This document shows, one piece after another, positions 1-9,212 of a DNA stretch of 64,000 nucleotides. A program made the position numbers and the translations under genes. Source of the stretch: Leptospira koniambonensis (GTDB lineage Bacteria > Spirochaetota > Leptospiria > Leptospirales > Leptospiraceae); assembly GCF_004769555.1 (NCBI RefSeq), contig NZ_RQFY01000004.1, positions 744,001 through 808,000 of the forward strand, in the 5' to 3' direction. The first letter of the stretch is position 1. Each line of letters starts with the position of its first letter. The notes below the pieces were generated by a model that did not search any database, had not been told where the DNA came from, and saw only the letters and a list, made by a program, of their open reading frames with translations.

Positions 1-9
1 GGAAAAACT

Positions 10-513
10 ATGTCCGTTTACACCAAGAGAGCTTACTTCACCGTTCGCGTAGTTCCCTTAGATTCACTTACAATTTTGGAAGGAGCAATCATAGATTTTA
101 CCGCTAAAAGATACCAAGAATCGGATTTTATGGTTCAAATTTCAAGAGAACCTGGCGAAGGGATTCGACATACATATTTCGGGATCTTTGAAGAGATCGA
201 TTATTCTAAACAAGTCAATCTTATCCATGAGTCTCTCGGGATCACTCCTTCAGATTGGACTCTAGGAAAAATATTCGCTCCTTTAGCGGTGGAATACCTT
301 ACTTTAACGGCCAGGTTTCTGGATCCTTCTCTAGACAAGATCGCAAAGGATTTTAATTCGTTTCACCAAGTTGTTGATCTTTTGTTAAGACCAGGCAGCA
401 TGACCTTAGAAGAATCTGCCCGAAATTCATTCTTCGCTTGGCTCCGATCTCATAAATCAGAGAGGATTATTTCCCCCTCGGGGAACATGGCTTGGAAAAT
501 TTTACGGGTATAA
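10..513 (+). CDS. Conserved hypothetical protein
   Basis: A 167-residue protein with no signal peptide and no motif I recognise; it looks soluble and cytoplasmic. The ATG at 10 is preceded by a purine stretch (GGAAAA) at the window edge that can serve as ribosome binding site. It ends 17 nt before the inositol-monophosphatase-like gene and is probably cotranscribed with it. No function is assigned. Confidence 0.7.
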   Translation: MSVYTKRAYFTVRVVPLDSLTILEGAIIDFTAKRYQESDFMVQISREPGEGIRHTYFGIFEEIDYSKQVNLIHESLGITPSDWTLGKIFAPLAVEYLTLTARFLDPSLDKIAKDFNSFHQVVDLLLRPGSMTLEESARNSFFAWLRSHKSERIISPSGNMAWKILRV

Positions 514-530
514 AGGACATAAGCCCGAAC

Positions 531-1376
531 ATGGAATCCTTAGCACCTCCCATAGATTTCCCTCTTGAAGAAGTGAAGAAGAGAGTGAAATCAGTCCAAT
601 CCGTATCCGGGCTTATATTGGAATCCGCTCGTAAACTCCAAAAAGAGATCCGTGTTTTCGGGATCGTAAGTGACTCCGAAGAAAAAGACCGTATTCATAA
701 AGCGGACGAATTGATGGGAAAATTCCTGATCGATTTTATCCGACAAAACTTTCCAAACGACTCAATCATCTCCGAAGATTATTTCAAACATGACGGAAGC
801 AATTCTTTCCGTTGGGTTTTAGACCCTATCGACGGCTCTATGAACTTCGTAAGAGGAATCCCTCTTTATTGTGTGTCCGTTGGTTTAGAGCATAGAGAAA
901 CTCCAGTCGCTGGAGTTGTATTCGCACCTGAATTGGACACACGTTACTCTGCAATCTTAAGCCAAGGTGCATTCAAGAACGGACTCAGAATTGATGTCTC
1001 TAATACAGATGCACTTGCAAGATCTCTTTTGGTATCCAGCTTTCCTACAAACAGAAAGGAAATTTTGAACGAAGTTATCTCAGACATCACTGCATTTATC
1101 AGCTGCGGTAGATCCATGAGAAGGACAGGATCTTTTGTTTTAGATACTTGTTGGGTCGCAGAAGGTGTACTCGATGGGATCTGGGAGAAGGGTGTAAAAC
1201 TCTGGGATACAGTAGCAAGCTCAGTGATCTTAACAGAAGCAGGCGGCAAACTTACTGACTTTCAAGGAAAACATTTCTTATCCGGCCAAGCAGAAGTAGT
1301 AGCTTCTAATGGAAGAATCCATAAGCAGATCATCGACATTCTTAGAAATGTTCGACTCTCCATCGGACGAAATTAA
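531..1376 (+). CDS. Inositol monophosphatase family protein
   Basis: Metal-dependent sugar/inositol phosphatase of the IMPase superfamily (SuhB/CysQ/HisN relatives), about 281 residues, near the family norm. Motif A reads DPIDGSMNF (the usual Thr is Ser) and motif B is LWDTVASSVILTEAGG; together they bind the metals and phosphate. An acidic ISED stretch upstream supplies the remaining ligand. The frame is open from a TTG at 492, but the ATG at 531 with AAAGGA (512-517) before it fits better and avoids overlap with the upstream gene. The substrate cannot be told from sequence: inositol-1-phosphate, histidinol phosphate or PAP are all possible. Confidence 0.88.
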   Translation: MESLAPPIDFPLEEVKKRVKSVQSVSGLILESARKLQKEIRVFGIVSDSEEKDRIHKADELMGKFLIDFIRQNFPNDSIISEDYFKHDGSNSFRWVLDPIDGSMNFVRGIPLYCVSVGLEHRETPVAGVVFAPELDTRYSAILSQGAFKNGLRIDVSNTDALARSLLVSSFPTNRKEILNEVISDITAFISCGRSMRRTGSFVLDTCWVAEGVLDGIWEKGVKLWDTVASSVILTEAGGKLTDFQGKHFLSGQAEVVASNGRIHKQIIDILRNVRLSIGRN

Positions 1377-1379
1377 GAA

Positions 1380-1410
1380 GAAGGTACGGCGAGCGGAAAC
1401 CTTCTCGCCG
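1380..1410. terminator. Possible intergenic terminator hairpin with alternative pairing
   Basis: Between two convergent genes, CGGCGAG (1387-1393) pairs with CTCGCCG (1404-1410). A second pairing, GAAGGT (1380-1385) with ACCTTC (1399-1404), overlaps it, so the two hairpins exclude each other. There is no clean T-run on either side, so intrinsic termination is uncertain. Confidence 0.4.
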
Positions 1411-1422
1411 AAGCTAAACTTC

Positions 1423-1797
1423 TTACTGCTTCAAAAACTCTTCTAAAGATTTTATCTGAGCTTCAGTAAAATTAAACCGGGTCATCGCAGTACTTTGGCG
1501 TTTAGGAACATATCCAGGAGGATATTCTCCTCTCATTCTTGCTTCTAATAATTCATAAGAAGAATTTGCCACAGAAGGTCCAACAGCCCCATCCAGTTTT
1601 GGATTAGCATTATGACAAGCTAGACAGTTTGCCATATACAATCCTCTACCAGCTTCTGCTTCTGGAGAAAGAGGTTTAGATTCTTTACATAAAGAGAATG
1701 TTGCTGCGAAAATAGCTAAGAGTAGAAAGCTAAAAAAAGAAAGGCGGTGATTACCGCCCTTCTCGCTTCCACTCCGATTGATTTGGAATGGGTTCAT
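1423..1797 (-). CDS. Small membrane-anchored cytochrome c
   Basis: A 124-residue class I cytochrome c. An N-terminal hydrophobic stretch (about residues 20-36) ends in Cys37 and probably acts as a membrane anchor or lipoprotein signal, though the lipobox is not canonical. The single heme-binding motif CLACH is at residues 58-62, and a Met in STAMTRF is a likely distal heme ligand. AAGGA precedes the ATG. It begins 10 nt after the PuuD-like gene, so the two form an operon. Bacterial PuuD normally carries a cytochrome c domain at its own C-terminus, so this protein probably supplies that domain as a separate polypeptide (inference). Confidence 0.85.
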   Translation of the reverse strand: MNPFQINRSGSEKGGNHRLSFFSFLLLAIFAATFSLCKESKPLSPEAEAGRGLYMANCLACHNANPKLDGAVGPSVANSSYELLEARMRGEYPPGYVPKRQSTAMTRFNFTEAQIKSLEEFLKQ

Positions 1798-1807
1798 TCA
1801 ATATTCC

Positions 1808-2512
1808 TTAAGCAGTTAAAAGAACTTCCATCAGAACATAAGTAACTAAAGCAAAGATCACTCCGCTAGTAATTACTGCTTTTACGGTTTTGATTGGCTT
1901 AACAGTAGGTCCGTTTTGGTCTGCTCTTAAAGCATTTACTTCAAAGATCACAATCAAAAGTACCATAATTCCAAGGAAAACTCTTAACTTCTCTGGGCTA
2001 TAGTTAATAGGAAGGTTACGAGCCGCTCCCATAGCAAATAACATTGGAATAGAGAAGAAAGTGTTAGTTCTAGAAGCTACGAAAGCGCGGTTTGCATTAG
2101 GAGCAGGATCCACAGTGGTCTCTCCTTTAGCTTTCGCGATCACAACTTTTTGATTCGGCCAGATAACGAACCAAACGTTCGCCCACATTACCGTTCCGAA
2201 AAGTGCACCTACTAGAATTACTACTACCCATTGGGAATTATGCGGAATGCCTTGCGCTCCGAGTGCGATAGCGATCATCGCAATACCGGACAAGAAGGTA
2301 AACATAGCGCCCCAACGGAACCACCATAATGCGCGTGGAACTAATTTCTGAGTTGCGTTCTTCTTTGTATCCGCATCGGTTTCGTTGAAGAAAGGACCTT
2401 GTACAAAGTTAAAGTAGTACAACATTCCAATCCAGGTTACCCCAGCTAAAAAGTGAATGTACTTAACTAAGTAATAAAGCCCGTTCGTGGTGGTAAACAG
2501 GGTAAATTCCAT
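1808..2512 (-). CDS. puuD: PuuD-like urate hydroxylase membrane domain
   Basis: A polytopic membrane protein of 234 residues resembling the urate oxidase N-terminal domain (membrane-bound urate hydroxylase PuuD). The N-terminus carries the family-like stretch YIHFLAGVTWIG, and several hydrophobic helices follow to the C-terminus. The start is the ATG at 2512, because a strong GGAGG lies just before it; an ATG five codons earlier contains that ribosome binding site inside the coding sequence. It is followed at once by a cytochrome c gene. Electrons from substrate oxidation could pass to that cytochrome. Urate as substrate is inferred from the family only; no other purine-catabolism gene is in the window. 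Confidence 0.7.
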   Translation of the reverse strand: MEFTLFTTTNGLYYLVKYIHFLAGVTWIGMLYYFNFVQGPFFNETDADTKKNATQKLVPRALWWFRWGAMFTFLSGIAMIAIALGAQGIPHNSQWVVVILVGALFGTVMWANVWFVIWPNQKVVIAKAKGETTVDPAPNANRAFVASRTNTFFSIPMLFAMGAARNLPINYSPEKLRVFLGIMVLLIVIFEVNALRADQNGPTVKPIKTVKAVITSGVIFALVTYVLMEVLLTA

Positions 2513-2658
2513 GATTCCTCCGAACACAGTTCTAAAAATATTATTCGGTCGTTAACCGAATCCGATTAGGATTATTTGTGAAAGAGGTCCAGTCAAGCAG
2601 TTTTGGAAAGTTTCTAAATTGGTTTTACGAACTTCAAGTTTACTTGAAGTTTTGAGGA

Positions 2659-3858
2659 TCATCTACCTCTTAAATCTAATACGATATTTTTTCCAAGCTC
2701 AGTAAAAAAAGAAGGCTCATCATCTTCGTCACTCGACTTGAAAGGAAGAAAACGATCTCTGAAAATTTCAGATTCAGTAGTAAGTAGAACCTTGGTTTTG
2801 TTCCCGTTACGCTTGGTTTTATTTTCGAAACGTGTCCCACCCTTACCATCAGACCCTTCTACCAAAAGTTTAAAACTTCCTTCGGCATATTCGTCCATAT
2901 TTCCAGGGATGAAGAAATTCACTGCACCAGGAGGGAAGATAGAAAGAAATCTACCACCTATTGTAGTCTCAGGGATCTTACTATAAAATCCTGTGACAGT
3001 ATCTGTATTTCCAGAACGACTAAATTTAAGAGTATATCCTAGCCCTCGAATATCTATCTTTAACCCGAAAACATTGATAAACATATAAGTTCTGAGATGT
3101 AAAGTTTTGGGAGAAGACCAGTAACCCTTAGGAGATTCAGGAATTCCTAATATAATTTTTTTTCCTTCATTGTAAAATTCCCACCCTTTAGAAAAACCGT
3201 TTGGTTGGAATAACTGAAATCTAAAAGCAACCTGACTCAAACGTTTATTCCATTTTTTATAAGCTAGCGGGAATTGTTCCTTCATTCTTTCTGAAAGTGT
3301 ATACATCAAAAAAAGTTCACCATTTTCTCTTTTAATCTCACAATCAAATTGATGGCATAAAAATTTTTGAAGAGGAGAATGTTCTAAAATTGTATTCGGC
3401 TCTGCCTTGCGAAGATATTGTACGGACTCTTCTATCAATGGAAAAATATCGAATACACTCACTTCTGGGGAAATCATCTCAACAGTTCGAGTGATCCTAT
3501 AAGTCGGCTTTGTAAAAAATTCTGTAGGTTCTGTTTTTACAAAAATTGAATAAGGACTCTCTGGAAATACAGAAAGGGGAGAATCTGATAATTCTTTTCT
3601 GAAACGGCCGCCACTCTCGCTTAACCGAAAGGAAAGAGCAAGATACCCATCCTTCTTGTAAAACTTCTCCTCTGAATCTGCTTCTGGATTTCCGTATAAA
3701 ATCCCGCGAACTGGATCGTCTTTGAATTCAGTTTGGATAAAATCTTGGTATTTAAAATATCTTTCGAAGTAATCGGCAGCATGTGGATTCTTTTTTATAC
3801 ACCCAAAGAAGGGAAAGACTAACAAAAGTGAAAGGCAGGAAGAGATCTTTATATTCAT
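2659..3858 (-). CDS. Putative lipoprotein, function unknown
   Basis: A 399-residue exported protein. The N-terminus (MNIKISSC then a hydrophobic stretch) ends in FFGC, a leptospiral-type lipobox, so the mature protein is probably a lipoprotein. The rest is polar, with no domain I recognise and no membrane segment. It lies one nucleotide downstream of the thioredoxin-like gene, so the pair are almost certainly cotranscribed. No function is assigned. Confidence 0.75.
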   Translation of the reverse strand: MNIKISSCLSLLLVFPFFGCIKKNPHAADYFERYFKYQDFIQTEFKDDPVRGILYGNPEADSEEKFYKKDGYLALSFRLSESGGRFRKELSDSPLSVFPESPYSIFVKTEPTEFFTKPTYRITRTVEMISPEVSVFDIFPLIEESVQYLRKAEPNTILEHSPLQKFLCHQFDCEIKRENGELFLMYTLSERMKEQFPLAYKKWNKRLSQVAFRFQLFQPNGFSKGWEFYNEGKKIILGIPESPKGYWSSPKTLHLRTYMFINVFGLKIDIRGLGYTLKFSRSGNTDTVTGFYSKIPETTIGGRFLSIFPPGAVNFFIPGNMDEYAEGSFKLLVEGSDGKGGTRFENKTKRNGNKTKVLLTTESEIFRDRFLPFKSSDEDDEPSFFTELGKNIVLDLRGR

Positions 3859-3859
3859 T

Positions 3860-4363
3860 TTATTTTCCGCTTCGGATCAGTTTATAAAGTTCAGAAACTT
3901 TTGCATCATCTACAGACTCGAAATATTCTTTGTGGATGAGCATGCCTTTCGGAGAATATACTCTCAAAAACGATTTTCCCTCTGCTAAACCGTTGGATAA
4001 AATCCCTTTCTTATCCAACAAAATACTTTCGTAATCTTTCTTCTTTTCTTGGAGAATATAATCAAAAACTTCAGAAGGAGCGTTTTTTAAATTCAAATAA
4101 GCGGAGAAGATAACACGATCCTCATCTTTCAATAATGTCTGCATTTTCCAATAGATCTTGCGGCCGTGTTTTCTGCAAAGGATCACATCTTTAAAACCGC
4201 AACCGAGTAAAAAGTACATATTTCCTTTTACAGTCGATGAACTGAAAACTTTTCCTTTTTGATCGGCCAATTTGAAATCCGGGAGTTTTTCTTTCTCATC
4301 AGCGCTCAATCCGAAAACAGAGAGAAGCAAAACTATAGAAACGATTCCGATCTTATACTTCAT
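3860..4363 (-). CDS. Exported thioredoxin-fold-like protein
   Basis: A 167-residue protein with a signal peptide (hydrophobic to about residue 20, cleavage near SADEK). The mature start, LPDFKLADQKGKVFSSSTVKG, resembles the opening of AhpC/TSA-type redoxins. Instead of CxxC it has two spaced cysteines (GCGFKDVILC), so classical disulfide exchange is doubtful. The predicted location is the periplasm. First gene of a two-gene unit with the lipoprotein downstream. Confidence 0.6.
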   Translation of the reverse strand: MKYKIGIVSIVLLLSVFGLSADEKEKLPDFKLADQKGKVFSSSTVKGNMYFLLGCGFKDVILCRKHGRKIYWKMQTLLKDEDRVIFSAYLNLKNAPSEVFDYILQEKKKDYESILLDKKGILSNGLAEGKSFLRVYSPKGMLIHKEYFESVDDAKVSELYKLIRSGK

Positions 4364-4481
4364 GTGTTAGAATTTCCTATTTGAATGAGGTTAAATTCGG
4401 ATTACAAAACCGAGCAAACATCTGACAGGAGAAGATTTTATACGTTCCCCAAATTTTAGAAGAATAGATTGAAATTGGAAA

Positions 4482-6674
4482 TTATTTTCTGTGAAGCCTG
4501 AAAATCCCATCCCAATCTCCTGGAGGAGCCTGGCCAAGGATCATTTTGGTTCTTTTAGCATACAGTTTTACGATATTGTCTGTAGGCTTTTCTTTGTATA
4601 ATTCCTTAAAGATAGAGAAAGCATTCTTGAATTGGCCTGCTTTATAGAGAGCGATCCCTTCATTCAGTTTCATTTTGGAGCCTTCTTTCCAATCCACTGA
4701 TTCAGGTTCGTCCGCCTGAAAGACTTCATATAAGATGACCGGCTGAGTCTTACCTTTTACGATAACTGTATCTATCTCTCTTGCCATTACATCCGATAAC
4801 AAATTCAAACGTAAGAAAGTATGATGGGTTACTAAAATTTTACTTTTATAAAAACCAGAAAGACTTTGGACTCGAGAAGATAAATTTACAGTATCACCTA
4901 CAACTGTAGTATCAATCCTTCTCTCACTACCTACAGTTCCTAAGATCAAAGGCCCAGTATTAACTCCGATTCCCAGATCGGCGCCGATCCCAATTCCATC
5001 ATTTAGTGATTCTACATAACGGACCATATCAATCGCTGACTGAAGAGCGTTGTCAGCAGAGTTGAAATTCTCCTTCTCCGCTCTATCGCTATGATCGGAG
5101 AATAATGCCATAATCGCATCACCGATATACTTATCCACGAAACCTGCATTCTTAAATATAATATCTTCAAATGCAGAGAAGTATCTATTCAGATATTTTA
5201 TATTCTCATCTGGACTCAGCTTTTCAGAGACAGAAGTATAACCTCTTAAATCCGCAAAGAATACAGACATCGTCTTTTCTTTAGAGTCGCCTATTTTGAT
5301 CTCAACAGGACTTTCTCTATCTAAGATAGAAATAAATTCGGAAGGAACGAATCTGTAGAATGCATCTCTTTGTTTTGCAATCTCTAAGTTGAGAGCTTGA
5401 GATTGTTTGTACAAACTCACATATCTAGAAACCAAAAGGCTAATGATCACGAGAATGAAAACAGAGAAAGAAATCTTAAAGAAAGGATAATGGAATCCTG
5501 CAATCTTAGTCATCGCATCAATCGTATCCCAAAGTCCAAAAAGACCACAAACCCCAATACCAACTGCAAGTTTAACTGAATCAGGTTTTTTCAAACGGAT
5601 CGCATTTGCAGAGAAGAAGATCACATACAAAAGCATCAAAAACAGTAGAATTTGGAAAGCAGTCAAATTCGGAAGAACATATTTATAAGGAAGAACCCAG
5701 TTTGCTAAGAACAAAATCCCACTTAAAGCACAGAATGTACGAATGATCCAAAACTTTCCTTCTTTTTGGTAAAAGAAATCTTTAGCAAAAAGCATAAAGA
5801 TAGGAACCATTGGAATGAGAGCTGAAATTTCTCCTCTAAAGAAAAATTCCGTATCAGGACCGCCAGGAAAATTTATAAATTTATTATATATATGAAAAGT
5901 GGTAAAATAAAAATATACGGAAGAGAAGAGGGAGAAAAGACCAAAATACAGATAATAAATATCCTGCTTTCTGGTTACGAAGAACAGAACATGATAGAAC
6001 CCGAATATAAAATAGATCCCAAAAAGAAATATATCAAAGTATTCTGAGCTTGAGTTATAAATTTCTTCGAGAGAAGAGATCCTAAAATTTTTAGGATGAT
6101 AAAATCCAAAATGATCATTTGCTTTTATAGGATTGCTATCTGCCATTCCCATAAAACGTATTTTCAGATCGTTTTTACCTGCCCTTAAGATCCCATGATG
6201 AAGAGGAATGATTAGACCTTTTACGGATCGGTTCTTAGTAAGTTGTCCGTCTTTAGGTTCATACCATTCTTCTCTAACTATAATTCCATTCAGAGAAATT
6301 TTCCAGTTCTCGCCTATATCTGAAATATAGATTCCTGCCGGGATCTTAAGTAAGTCGTCTGTTTTATCTAAATTAAATTCTGTTTTGATCTCAACTTGGT
6401 GAAGACCAGAATCCATCGGGATCTGGAAAAGACTATTAAATGTCCAAGGTAAATTCGGAAGAGGAGTCCAATCTTCCGAAGCAGCTTCCAGTTTTTTATT
6501 TTTAGGTTCCGCTTTCTTTTCGGCCGGAGTTTCTGTTATAAGTCTTCCGACCCATTCTAACTCAGAGAAATCTATTTTTCGAACAGGTTTAGAGTCGGAG
6601 ATACAACCAAACTGAGAAACCAGTAAGGTTACACAGATCCAGAATACAAATCGTTTGTGAGATATATGGTCCAG
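4482..6674 (-). CDS. Membrane-anchored class III adenylate/guanylate cyclase, probable CTG start
   Basis: A signal-transducing nucleotide cyclase. From the N-terminus: a lipoprotein-like signal (HKRF, a hydrophobic run, then SQFGC), an extracytoplasmic beta-rich region of about 200 residues like the 7TMR-DISM ligand domains, seven or so membrane helices, and a C-terminal cyclase domain. The cyclase has both metal Asp motifs (FFADLRGYT and GDAIMALF) and DTTVVGDTVNLSSR for purine and transition-state binding. The first ATG is at 6416, but that would cut off the signal peptide. The frame is open back to the fliG stop at 6684; a CTG at 6674 with GAGG seven nucleotides before it gives about 730 residues. 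The start codon is the weak point. Confidence 0.8.
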   Translation of the reverse strand: MDHISHKRFVFWICVTLLVSQFGCISDSKPVRKIDFSELEWVGRLITETPAEKKAEPKNKKLEAASEDWTPLPNLPWTFNSLFQIPMDSGLHQVEIKTEFNLDKTDDLLKIPAGIYISDIGENWKISLNGIIVREEWYEPKDGQLTKNRSVKGLIIPLHHGILRAGKNDLKIRFMGMADSNPIKANDHFGFYHPKNFRISSLEEIYNSSSEYFDIFLFGIYFIFGFYHVLFFVTRKQDIYYLYFGLFSLFSSVYFYFTTFHIYNKFINFPGGPDTEFFFRGEISALIPMVPIFMLFAKDFFYQKEGKFWIIRTFCALSGILFLANWVLPYKYVLPNLTAFQILLFLMLLYVIFFSANAIRLKKPDSVKLAVGIGVCGLFGLWDTIDAMTKIAGFHYPFFKISFSVFILVIISLLVSRYVSLYKQSQALNLEIAKQRDAFYRFVPSEFISILDRESPVEIKIGDSKEKTMSVFFADLRGYTSVSEKLSPDENIKYLNRYFSAFEDIIFKNAGFVDKYIGDAIMALFSDHSDRAEKENFNSADNALQSAIDMVRYVESLNDGIGIGADLGIGVNTGPLILGTVGSERRIDTTVVGDTVNLSSRVQSLSGFYKSKILVTHHTFLRLNLLSDVMAREIDTVIVKGKTQPVILYEVFQADEPESVDWKEGSKMKLNEGIALYKAGQFKNAFSIFKELYKEKPTDNIVKLYAKRTKMILGQAPPGDWDGIFRLHRK

Positions 6675-6683
6675 GTTCGGACC

Positions 6684-7697
6684 TCACATAACGAGTTCGT
6701 CTTCGCCAGCACGTGCGACAACGATGTCTCCGGATTCTTCCAGCTTACGTATAATGTTAACGATTTTTTGCTGAGCGTCTTCCACGTCTTTAATACGAAT
6801 AGGTCCCATGAAGTCCATATCCTCTCGGAGTAGGTTCGCGGCACGTTTGGACATGTTCTTGAAGATCTTTTCTTGAACTTCTGTGTCCACAGATTTGAGA
6901 GCTTTTGCTAGATCTGAGTTGTCTACTTCTCTTAATACTTTTTGGATCGCGCGGTCGTCGAGTAATACGATATCCTCGAATACGAACATTCTCTTTTTGA
7001 TCTCTTCTGCAAGTTCAGGATCTTCTTCTTCCAGAGCTTCGATGATTGTTTTCTCAGTTCCCCTGTCCACAAGGTTCAAAATTTCAACGACTGAATCAAT
7101 ACCACCGGCAGAGGTATAATCCTCACTCGCCAATGTAGAAAGTTTTCTTTCTAATACCCTCTCCACTTCTCGAAGAACGTCCGGAGAAACCCTGTCCATG
7201 GTAGCGATCCTTTTTGCAACTTCTGCCTGAATAGTATGAGGCAAACCAGAGAGAATGCTGGATGCCTTTTGAGGATCTAAATAAGATAAAATTAATGCGA
7301 TTGTTTGAGGGTGCTCATTCTGGATAAAGTTTAATAAGTGTTGAGGGTCAGTTCTACGAATAAAGTCGAAAGGACGAACCTGCAAACTCGAAGTGAGTCG
7401 ATTGATGATATCGATCGCTTTCTGGTTACCTAGAGCCTTCTCTAATAGTCCCCTCGCGAAGTCGATACCTCCGTTCGAGATAAATTCCTGAGCCATCATA
7501 AGCTCGTTGAATTCTACGAGGACCTTCTCCTTATCCTCAGGAGTGATCTTGTCTAAACGTGCGATCTCGAACGTGATCTGTTCGATCTCGTCTTCACGTA
7601 GATGTTTGAAAATTTCCGAAGATACGTCGGACCCTACGGCGATTAGAAAAATGGCCGCTTTTTGTCTTCCGGTTAGAGAGGTCTTTTTATTCAGCAC
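6684..7697 (-). CDS. fliG: Flagellar motor switch protein FliG
   Basis: FliG is the rotor protein of the C-ring that contacts the stator and MS-ring and sets torque and direction. The 337-residue length is typical. The N-terminal domain starts TGRQKAAIFLIAVG; the middle domain has the EHPQ motif (FIQNEHPQTIALILSYL) that contacts FliM; the C-terminal domain has the charged stator-contact helices (LVDRGTEKTIIEALEEEDPELAEEIKKRM in part). The start is GTG at 7697, with AGGA 11 nt upstream. The cyclase gene follows directly in the same frame after one TGA stop. Leptospira often has more than one FliG homolog; this one looks full-length and intact. Confidence 0.95.
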   Translation of the reverse strand: MLNKKTSLTGRQKAAIFLIAVGSDVSSEIFKHLREDEIEQITFEIARLDKITPEDKEKVLVEFNELMMAQEFISNGGIDFARGLLEKALGNQKAIDIINRLTSSLQVRPFDFIRRTDPQHLLNFIQNEHPQTIALILSYLDPQKASSILSGLPHTIQAEVAKRIATMDRVSPDVLREVERVLERKLSTLASEDYTSAGGIDSVVEILNLVDRGTEKTIIEALEEEDPELAEEIKKRMFVFEDIVLLDDRAIQKVLREVDNSDLAKALKSVDTEVQEKIFKNMSKRAANLLREDMDFMGPIRIKDVEDAQQKIVNIIRKLEESGDIVVARAGEDELVM

Positions 7698-7830
7698 TTC
7701 GAGAGCGTCCTAAGGAATACTATCGGCAAAACTTTCCATTTTCAAGGTAAAGTTTTTTTGTCGGTTCCGGCTTGCAAAGACGACATAAATTCCCAATTTG
7801 GAAAGGGAAAGCTTTGTAGGAGATCCAACC

Positions 7831-8193
7831 GTGAAGTTGAAAGTTTACGAATACAAAAACTGCAGCACATGCAGAAACGCCCTAAAATTCCTGGAAGGTA
7901 AAAAAGTCGATTTCGACAAGAAGGCAATCCGGGAAACCCCACCCACCAAGGCAGAACTCAAAAAAATGCTGGGGTATGTAGGCGGAGACTCCAAAAAATT
8001 ATTCAATACGTCCGGTGGTGATTACAAGGAACTAGGTCTTAAAGACAAACTTTCCAAAATGAGCCTGGACGAGCAGTTCGAACTACTTTCCGGAAATGGA
8101 AACCTGGTAAAAAGACCTTTTGTATTAGGGGAAAATTTTGGATTAGTAGGTTTTAAAGAAGAAGAATGGAAGGCTGCTTTAAAAACTAAATAA
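7831..8193 (+). CDS. ArsC/Spx/YffB-family thioredoxin-like protein
   Basis: A 120-residue cytoplasmic protein of the arsenate reductase (ArsC)/Spx/MgsR family. It has the thioredoxin fold opening VYEYKNCSTCRNALKFL with a CxxC pair and the late RPFVLG segment, where family members have RP(x)V near the active site. The start is GTG at 7831 with AGGAG eight nucleotides upstream; a TTG at 7798 is also in frame but lacks a ribosome binding site. A YffB-like glutathione/arsenate reductase role and a redox-regulatory Spx role are both possible; there are no arsenic genes nearby. Confidence 0.85.
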   Translation: MKLKVYEYKNCSTCRNALKFLEGKKVDFDKKAIRETPPTKAELKKMLGYVGGDSKKLFNTSGGDYKELGLKDKLSKMSLDEQFELLSGNGNLVKRPFVLGENFGLVGFKEEEWKAALKTK

Positions 8194-8207
8194 GCCTTCC
8201 TAATCGA

Positions 8208-9197
8208 TTATCTTCCTACAGAACCCATACTAGTAGCCGGATAACGTAATCCGGCCGCTGCATCTTTAGGAGCAGCTGAATTGATCCTGTCTAGATCTTC
8301 TTTAGATAATTTGACAGAACTTCCTCCAATATTCTCCTCCAGATATTTACGTCTTTTGGTTCCAGCAATCGGAACTATATCTTGTCCCTGAGCAAGAACC
8401 CAAGCCAATGCGAGCTGACCAGCTGTAACAGATTTTTCGTTAGCGATCTCTTTGATCTTAGCCACTAGTTCTAAATTCTTTTGGAAATTCTCACCTTGGA
8501 AACGAGGTGAGTTCCTTCTAAAATCGTTTGGATCCAGATCTTCAAATTTTTGGATCTGCCCAGTTAAAAATCCACGGCCAAGTGGGCTGTACGCTACGAA
8601 TCCAATTCCGAGTTCTCTACATGTTTGTAAGATACCATCTTCAGGATCTCTAGTCCAAAGAGAATATTCAGTCTGTAAAGCAGAGATAGGATGTACCTTG
8701 GCAGCTCTTTTGATTGTATCAATCCCTGCCTCAGAAAGTCCTATATATTTTACTTTTCCCTGTTTTACTAAATCCGCCATTGCACCTACAGTTTCTTCTA
8801 TAGGAGTATCTGGATCTACTCTGTGTTGGTAATATAGATCGATTGTATCCACACCTAAACGTTTCAAACTTCCTTCGCAGGCTGCTTTTACATATTCAGG
8901 TTTTCCATTATATCCTCTTTTATAAGGATCATTTGGATCTCTCATGATACCGAACTTAGTTGCTATCACTACTTGGTCTCTTTTACCTTTGATAGCTTTT
9001 CCTAAAAGTTCTTCATTTATATGAGGACCGTACATATCCGCTGTGTCGAATAATGTAACTCCCAACTCTATCGCACGATGTATGGTTGCAATGGATTCAG
9101 TATCATCTGTCTTTCCATAAAAATCGGACATTCCCATACAACCCAATCCTTGTTCGGATACGAGTGGACCTATCTTTCCCAATTGTCTTTTTTGCAC
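8208..9197 (-). CDS. Aldo/keto reductase
   Basis: NADPH-dependent aldo/keto reductase of 329 residues (AKR13-like subgroup). The catalytic tetrad is visible: Asp51, Tyr56 (in DTADMYG), Lys81 (in ATKFG) and His (in YYQHRVD). The C-terminal cofactor motif [11 protein letters not shown] is also present. It lies 15 nt after the Sua5-family gene and ends a four-gene minus-strand run. The physiological substrate is unknown; detoxification of reactive aldehydes is typical of the family. Confidence 0.93.
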   Translation of the reverse strand: MQKRQLGKIGPLVSEQGLGCMGMSDFYGKTDDTESIATIHRAIELGVTLFDTADMYGPHINEELLGKAIKGKRDQVVIATKFGIMRDPNDPYKRGYNGKPEYVKAACEGSLKRLGVDTIDLYYQHRVDPDTPIEETVGAMADLVKQGKVKYIGLSEAGIDTIKRAAKVHPISALQTEYSLWTRDPEDGILQTCRELGIGFVAYSPLGRGFLTGQIQKFEDLDPNDFRRNSPRFQGENFQKNLELVAKIKEIANEKSVTAGQLALAWVLAQGQDIVPIAGTKRRKYLEENIGGSSVKLSKEDLDRINSAAPKDAAAGLRYPATSMGSVGR

Positions 9198-9212
9198 GAT
9201 TGCCTCCAGAGA

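Noticed and set aside
1380..1410. Possible H-type pseudoknot between suhB-like and cytochrome genes
   Set aside because: The two stems leave no loop to cross one of them, so they can only form one at a time.
5397..5579. Short open frame opposite the cyclase gene, and many similar ones in the window
   Set aside because: Lies wholly inside a well-supported gene on the other strand and shows no domain or ribosome binding site.
6629..6844. A 71-codon frame across the fliG-cyclase junction
   Set aside because: Overlaps fliG in another frame; the continuous cyclase frame with a lipoprotein signal explains the region better.
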